Below, in pieces: positions 60,112-64,000 of a stretch of DNA of 64,000 nucleotides. The position numbers and the translations under genes were made by a program. The notes under the pieces were generated by a model, which was not told the origin of the DNA, did no database searches, and saw nothing but the letters and a program-made list of their open reading frames with translations. The stretch covers positions 1 through 64,000 of the forward strand of contig NZ_JAUWAV010000013.1 in the NCBI RefSeq assembly GCF_030605225.1, in the 5' to 3' direction. Origin of the DNA: Geoalkalibacter sp. (GTDB lineage Bacteria; Desulfobacterota; Desulfuromonadia; Desulfuromonadales; Geoalkalibacteraceae). How positions within the stretch are numbered: the stretch's first letter is position 1; each line of letters opens with the position of its first letter.

Positions 60112-61593
60112 ATGCTTCAAGCCTGGTCCCGTTGCTTGCTGCTGTTGCTTGTGTTTTTACCTCTGGTGGCCGCGCCGGCCGCAGCTGCCGGCCTGCAGGA
60201 CCTGCTCGACCCCCTGCTGGCCGCCCACCCCGGCAAGACCGGTGCCTATGTGCTCGACAAGGGCGAGGAGTCGCTGCTTGCCCGGGCCTGGCTTGCCGAC
60301 CAGGCCGAGCGCAGCATCGAGGTGCAGTATTTCATCTGGAGCTCCGACAATATCGGGACCCTGGCCACCGAAAGCTTGCTGCGGGCGGCGGAGCGGGGAG
60401 TCCGGGTGCGGGTTCTGGTGGACGATCTTCTGATCGATGCTCCGGATGAATTTTTGCTGGCCTTGGCCGCCCATCCCCATATCGACATCCGCATCTACAA
60501 CCCCCTGCACCAGGTCGGAACCTCGAAGAAGCAGCGGTTGTGGAACGTCTTCAGCAATTTCCGCGGCGTCAATCAGCGGATGCACGACAAGACCTTCATC
60601 GTCGATGGACTGGTGGCCATCACCGGTGGCCGCAACATGGCCGACGAGTATTACGACTACGATCAGCAGTACAACTTTCGCGACCGCGACCTGCTGCTGC
60701 TCGGCCCGGCGGCCGCAGAGATGCTCGGCAGCTTCGAGCAGTTCTGGGACAGCGAGTTGGCCAAGCCGGTGCAAACCCTGCTCGCCGATTCGCGCCGCCG
60801 GCCCGACGGGACGCGGATCCAGGCGATCTATCGGGACCTGCACCAGTATGCAGCCAACCAGGAGAACTTTGCTCCCGAGGTGCGCCAGGCCTTGAGCGAT
60901 CTGCCGCAGAAATTCGCCCAATTGGTAGCGGGCCTGGTCTGGGAGCCGGTGCGCTTCATCAGCGATGTTCCCGGCAAGAACTCCGGAGACCAGGGTTTGC
61001 GGGGAGGCGGCCGGACCACCTCCGAGTTGGCGGCGGCGCTACGAGAGGCCCGGCGCCAGGTGACCATCCAGTCCCCCTACCTGGTGCTGCCGGAAGGGGG
61101 GCTTGAGCTGTTCGGCGAACTGGTGCGGCGCGGCGTCCGGGTGCGGATTCACACCAATTCCCTGCTCTCCACCGACAACCTGGCGGCCTTTAGCGGCTAC
61201 AGCAAGCAGCGGCGAGACCTGCTGCGAGCCGGCATCGAGGTTTACGAATTCAAGCCCAACCCGCTCATCCAGAGGGAATTGATCGAGCGCTACGCTCGGC
61301 TGCAGAAGAGCGCCCCGATCTTTGCCATTCACGCCAAGACCCTGGTCATCGACGGTGAAGAGCTCTATATCGGCACCTTCAACCTCGACCCCCGCTCAGC
61401 CCATCTCAACACCGAGGTCGGGGTGATCATCGCCAATAGGCAGCTGGCCGGGCAGGTGGAAGCCCAGATCGAGCGCGAAATGCATCCCGACAACAGCTGG
61501 AATGCCACCGAGCACCCCGACCGATTCGCGCCGCTGTGGAAACGGCTCAAACTCGAAGGGTTCAAGCTGTTGCCTTTAGACAATATCCTGTGA
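60112..61593 (+). CDS. Phospholipase D-family protein (cardiolipin synthase-like), exported
   Basis: A 493-residue protein with an N-terminal signal or anchor (LLLLLVFLPLVAAPAAAAG) and two HKD motifs: His158 in MHDKTFIVDGLVAITGGRN, and His407 in IHAKTLVIDGEELYIGTFN. The paired motifs define the PLD superfamily; the layout fits periplasmic cardiolipin synthase-like enzymes (YmdC/ClsC type) that move phosphatidyl groups. Length is typical. A terminator follows, so it is monocistronic. Confidence 0.88.
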   Translation: MLQAWSRCLLLLLVFLPLVAAPAAAAGLQDLLDPLLAAHPGKTGAYVLDKGEESLLARAWLADQAERSIEVQYFIWSSDNIGTLATESLLRAAERGVRVRVLVDDLLIDAPDEFLLALAAHPHIDIRIYNPLHQVGTSKKQRLWNVFSNFRGVNQRMHDKTFIVDGLVAITGGRNMADEYYDYDQQYNFRDRDLLLLGPAAAEMLGSFEQFWDSELAKPVQTLLADSRRRPDGTRIQAIYRDLHQYAANQENFAPEVRQALSDLPQKFAQLVAGLVWEPVRFISDVPGKNSGDQGLRGGGRTTSELAAALREARRQVTIQSPYLVLPEGGLELFGELVRRGVRVRIHTNSLLSTDNLAAFSGYSKQRRDLLRAGIEVYEFKPNPLIQRELIERYARLQKSAPIFAIHAKTLVIDGEELYIGTFNLDPRSAHLNTEVGVIIANRQLAGQVEAQIEREMHPDNSWNATEHPDRFAPLWKRLKLEGFKLLPLDNIL

Positions 61594-61623
61594 CCGACAA
61601 ATAATGCTTATTGGATATGCAAA

Positions 61624-61668
61624 AAATGAGCATCGATCCTGACGTGGATTGGTGCTCATTTCGTTTTT
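61624..61668 (+). terminator. Terminator after the phospholipase D-like gene
   Basis: AAATGAGCA and TGCTCATTT form a perfect 9-bp stem around a 20-nt loop, followed by CGTTTTTT. It begins 30 nt after the stop codon. Confidence 0.8.
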
Positions 61669-61772
61669 TCTTGAAATTTCGCCGACATGGAGCGGATGCT
61701 CCGGGCGGGTGGCGCTGGCATGGCCTCTGCAATTACCGCGGATAACCACCCAACGCCTGGAGGTTTCTACCC

Positions 61773-62822
61773 ATGTCCCTGCCCGCAACCAAAACCCTCA
61801 ACCCCTGCCTGGGCCCTGCCGGCATCGACCGGAACCGGGTGCTTGATATGCACTGCCATGTGGCCGGCATCGGCGCCGGCGGCAGCGGCGCCTTTATCTC
61901 CGAGCGACTGCGCCGTAGCTGGAAATACCAGGTTTACCTGCGCGCCTTTGGCGTCAGCGAGAAGGCTCTGCGCCAGGATGGGGATGGCCTGGTGGTGGCA
62001 CGAATCGCTCAGCGCCTGGCCGCGTCCAGTCAGGTGGGGGAGGCGGTGGTGCTTGCACTGGACGGGGTGGTCGGAGCCGACGGCGAACTCGATCCCCGCC
62101 GCACCGAGACCTACATCCCCAACGATTTTCTGGCCCGGGAAGCGGCCCGACATCCGAATCTGCACTTTGGCGCCAGCGTCAACCCCAAGCGCAGGGATGC
62201 CCTGGCTCGTCTGGAGCGGGTCAAGGCCGATGGCGCCCTACTGGTCAAATGGCTGCCGGCCATTCAGCTCATCGACCCGGCCGATGTGGCCCTGACCTCC
62301 TTTTATCGAAAACTGGTGGAACTCGATCTGCCGCTGCTGACCCATGCCGGGCACGAGCGCTCCTTCACCGCCGCCGCCAATCACCTGGGCGATCCCTGCC
62401 GGCTGCATCTGCCGCTGCGCCTGGGGGTGCGGGTGATCGTTGCCCACGCCGCCACCAGCGGCCGCAACCAGGGGCAGGACAACCTGCGGCGGCTACTGCC
62501 GCTGTTTGCCGCCCACCCCAATCTCTATGCGGACATCTCCTCGCTGACCCAGGCCAACAAGCTGCGCTTCCTGCCCCGGGTGCTAAAAGCCGGCATCGAC
62601 CCGGCGCGGCTGCTCTACGGTACGGATTTTCCCCTGATCGGCACCGGCCTGACCTCGCCGCTGTTTTCCGCCCTGCGCCTGCCCCCACGGCAGACGCTGG
62701 CGCTGCTCGGGGTGGCCAACCCCTGGGACCAGGACGTGCGGCTGAAGCTGGCCCACGGGGTGCCCCCGGAGATCTTCACCAACGCCCGTCAACTGCTGCT
62801 GCCTTGCGCGAGGACCCTATGA
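61773..62822 (+). CDS. Amidohydrolase-family (TIM-barrel) metal-dependent hydrolase
   Basis: A 349-residue protein of the amidohydrolase-2 type. His27-x-His29 in VLDMHCHVAG, a Lys in ALLVKWLP, His in LLTHAGHE, His in VIVAHAATSG and Asp in LLYGTDFPLIG are the expected metal-site residues. Such enzymes hydrolyse or decarboxylate small molecules; the substrate is not evident. The stop overlaps the transporter start (ATGA), so the two are co-transcribed and may handle the same or a linked lipid-related compound. Confidence 0.8.
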   Translation: MSLPATKTLNPCLGPAGIDRNRVLDMHCHVAGIGAGGSGAFISERLRRSWKYQVYLRAFGVSEKALRQDGDGLVVARIAQRLAASSQVGEAVVLALDGVVGADGELDPRRTETYIPNDFLAREAARHPNLHFGASVNPKRRDALARLERVKADGALLVKWLPAIQLIDPADVALTSFYRKLVELDLPLLTHAGHERSFTAAANHLGDPCRLHLPLRLGVRVIVAHAATSGRNQGQDNLRRLLPLFAAHPNLYADISSLTQANKLRFLPRVLKAGIDPARLLYGTDFPLIGTGLTSPLFSALRLPPRQTLALLGVANPWDQDVRLKLAHGVPPEIFTNARQLLLPCARTL

Positions 62823-64000
62823 ATACCACCGCAACCGCCCTGCCCAGACCCTTTGCCTGGCTCAACCTGACGCAGTTTTTCGGCGCCCTCAACGACAACC
62901 TGCTCAAGCTGCTGATCATTTTTTTCCTGATCGGCCTGCAAGGACCCGAACAGGCCGCCGCCATCGCCGCCAAGGCCGGTGCCGTGTTCGTCATTCCCTT
63001 TCTGCTGTTTGCTCCCTTGGCCGGGATTCTGGCCGACCGGTTGAGCAAGAGCCGCATCATCCTGGCCATGAAAGGGGCCGAGCTGCTCATCGCCCTGGGG
63101 GCGGTGGCCGCTTTCGCCCTGGCCAGCCCCGCCGGGCTTTATGGAACCCTGTTCCTGATGGCGGTGCAGAGCGCTCTGTTCGGCCCGGCCAAGTACGGCG
63201 TGGTGCCCGAACTGGTCGAGCGCCGCCAGCTCTCGCGTGCCAACAGTCTGCTCGAGACCCTGACCTATCTGGCGATCATCCTTGGTTGCGCCCTGGCGCC
63301 GCTGCTTGTGCAGGCGACCGGCTCCAACTACCGGCTGGCGGCCGGCGCCTGCATCCTGGTGGCCCTGGCCGGCCTGGGTGCGGGGCGCAAGATTGTCCAA
63401 ACACCGGCGGCTGCAGCGGGTGTCGCCGCCCAGGCCCCCCTGCGCCAACAGCTGCGCGAAACCTTGAGCGAGCTGCGACAGGACGGCTACCTGATGCTGG
63501 CGATCCTCGGGTCGGCCTATTTCATGTTTTTCGGCGCCTTCGCCCAGATCAATCTGATCCCCCTGGGGATGCAGGAGCTGGGACTGACCCAGGAGCAAAG
63601 CGGTTACCTGTTCCTGGTTGCGGCCCTGGGCATCGGTGCCGGTTCGCTGCTGGCCGGGCGGCTGTCGGGCCGCAACGTGGAGTTCGGCGTCGTTCCCATC
63701 GGCGCCTTCGGCCTGGCTTTTAGTGCCGGGGCCTGTTACTGGCTGGCCGGGCACCTGGTGCCTTTGCTGGGCGCGATCTTTCTGCTCGGGCTAAGTGCCG
63801 GCCTGTTCCTGGTGCCGCTGCACGCCTTCGTCCAGTTTCGGGCTCCTCGCGAAAGGCTGGGGCGGATCCTGGCGGCGGGCAGCTTCCTGAGCTGGTGCGG
63901 GGTGCTGCTCGCCTCGGCGCTGGCCTGGCTGCTGAGCGGCCCCCTGGGGCTCTCGGCGGTGCAGGCGCTGCTCGCGCTGGGGCTACTCACCGTCGGCCTG
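62819..64000 (+). CDS. MFS transporter, LplT-like, partial at window edge
   Basis: At least 394 residues, open at the right edge. It starts with the ATG overlapping the amidohydrolase stop. The N terminus FAWLNLTQFFGALNDNLLKLL and the loop FAPLAGILADRLSKSRII are typical of the LplT/lysophospholipid-transporter branch of the major facilitator superfamily, as is SALFGPAKYGVVPELV. About ten membrane helices are visible before the edge. In related genomes such transporters adjoin acyltransferase or acyl-ACP synthetase genes, which would lie beyond the window. Confidence 0.85.
   Translation, partial: MNTTATALPRPFAWLNLTQFFGALNDNLLKLLIIFFLIGLQGPEQAAAIAAKAGAVFVIPFLLFAPLAGILADRLSKSRIILAMKGAELLIALGAVAAFALASPAGLYGTLFLMAVQSALFGPAKYGVVPELVERRQLSRANSLLETLTYLAIILGCALAPLLVQATGSNYRLAAGACILVALAGLGAGRKIVQTPAAAAGVAAQAPLRQQLRETLSELRQDGYLMLAILGSAYFMFFGAFAQINLIPLGMQELGLTQEQSGYLFLVAALGIGAGSLLAGRLSGRNVEFGVVPIGAFGLAFSAGACYWLAGHLVPLLGAIFLLGLSAGLFLVPLHAFVQFRAPRERLGRILAAGSFLSWCGVLLASALAWLLSGPLGLSAVQALLALGLLTVGL

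Noticed and set aside
1-64000. CRISPR arrays, tRNA and rRNA genes
   Set aside because: I saw no regularly spaced repeats of the CRISPR kind and no tRNA or rRNA sequence in the window.

Overview
The window carries most of a conjugative plasmid, or of a plasmid-like element integrated in a chromosome, from a Gram-negative bacterium of moderately high GC content. A complete F-type (MPF-F) type IV secretion gene set, a MobH-like HD-domain relaxase candidate, a coupling ATPase, a replication initiator with an adjacent iteron/DnaA-box origin, and ParA-type partition genes are all visible. The gene style (split tra operons, plasmid Rep/Par block, many periplasmic redox proteins) suggests a delta-proteobacterial (Desulfuromonadales-like) host, but that is inference; no rRNA or housekeeping marker is present to prove it.

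Layout. 1-5.5 kb: an IS5-family remnant, an AT-rich membrane protein, and a two-gene cassette of a lipoprotein plus an exported fusion of a periplasmic ligand-binding domain with a CHAT protease-like domain. 5.6-11.5 kb (minus strand): the mobilisation operon, read as NusA-like protein, TraD-like ATPase, MobH-like HD protein, a four-helix membrane protein and a charged protein. 11.7-16.7 kb: ribbon-helix-helix protein and ParA (minus), an AT-rich spacer with twin A7/T7 hairpins, a divergent actin-like/RHH protein, the Rep protein and the putative oriV. 16.7-18.1 kb: a clean ISL3-family insertion with an 8-bp target duplication. 18.1-19.2 kb: a tandem-HTH regulator and a small divergent HTH protein around a 15-bp palindrome. 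19.3-39.1 kb (plus strand): the main transfer operon, sigma-like protein, OmpA-like, DsbC-like, TraA pilin, terminator, TraL, E, K, B, V, C, a Cys-rich TraN-like protein, a giant TraN, TraW, TraU, an RHH protein, a 593-residue exported protein, TrbC and two small exported proteins.

39.4-42.8 kb is a stability/defence island: HigBA toxin-antitoxin, an Xre/ParS-type antitoxin whose RES toxin is reduced to a frameshifted stub, and a membrane-anchored exonuclease VII-like large/small subunit pair. 42.8-49.3 kb (minus) is the second transfer operon: TrbI, S26 peptidase, TraF, TraH, TraG. 49.6-55.3 kb (plus) holds a lytic transglycosylase, a DUF457-like membrane protein, topoisomerase III, small membrane proteins and an omptin-like outer-membrane barrel. 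55.4-59.8 kb holds small unknown genes, a membrane-bound Mrr-type nuclease and an IS200/IS605 element. The last 4 kb (phospholipase D-like, amidohydrolase, MFS transporter) look chromosomal in character.

How it works together: Rep, DnaA boxes and ParA/RHH maintain the replicon; the MobH-like protein and TraD process and deliver DNA; the Tra proteins build pilus, channel and mating-pair stabilisation apparatus; DsbC-like and TraF supply disulfide chemistry for the Cys-rich TraN/TraU/TraH. A nearly identical extended motif (AATTTTGGGGGAG followed by a CYTTTA-like element) lies 45-64 nt before the first gene of three separate operons (mobilisation, trbI-traG, transglycosylase-topoisomerase). Together with an element-encoded sigma-like protein and a NusA-like protein, this suggests a dedicated transcription programme for transfer, which I consider the most interesting system-level observation. 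The exported CHAT fusion and the membrane-tethered exonuclease VII-like pair are the most interesting single cassettes.
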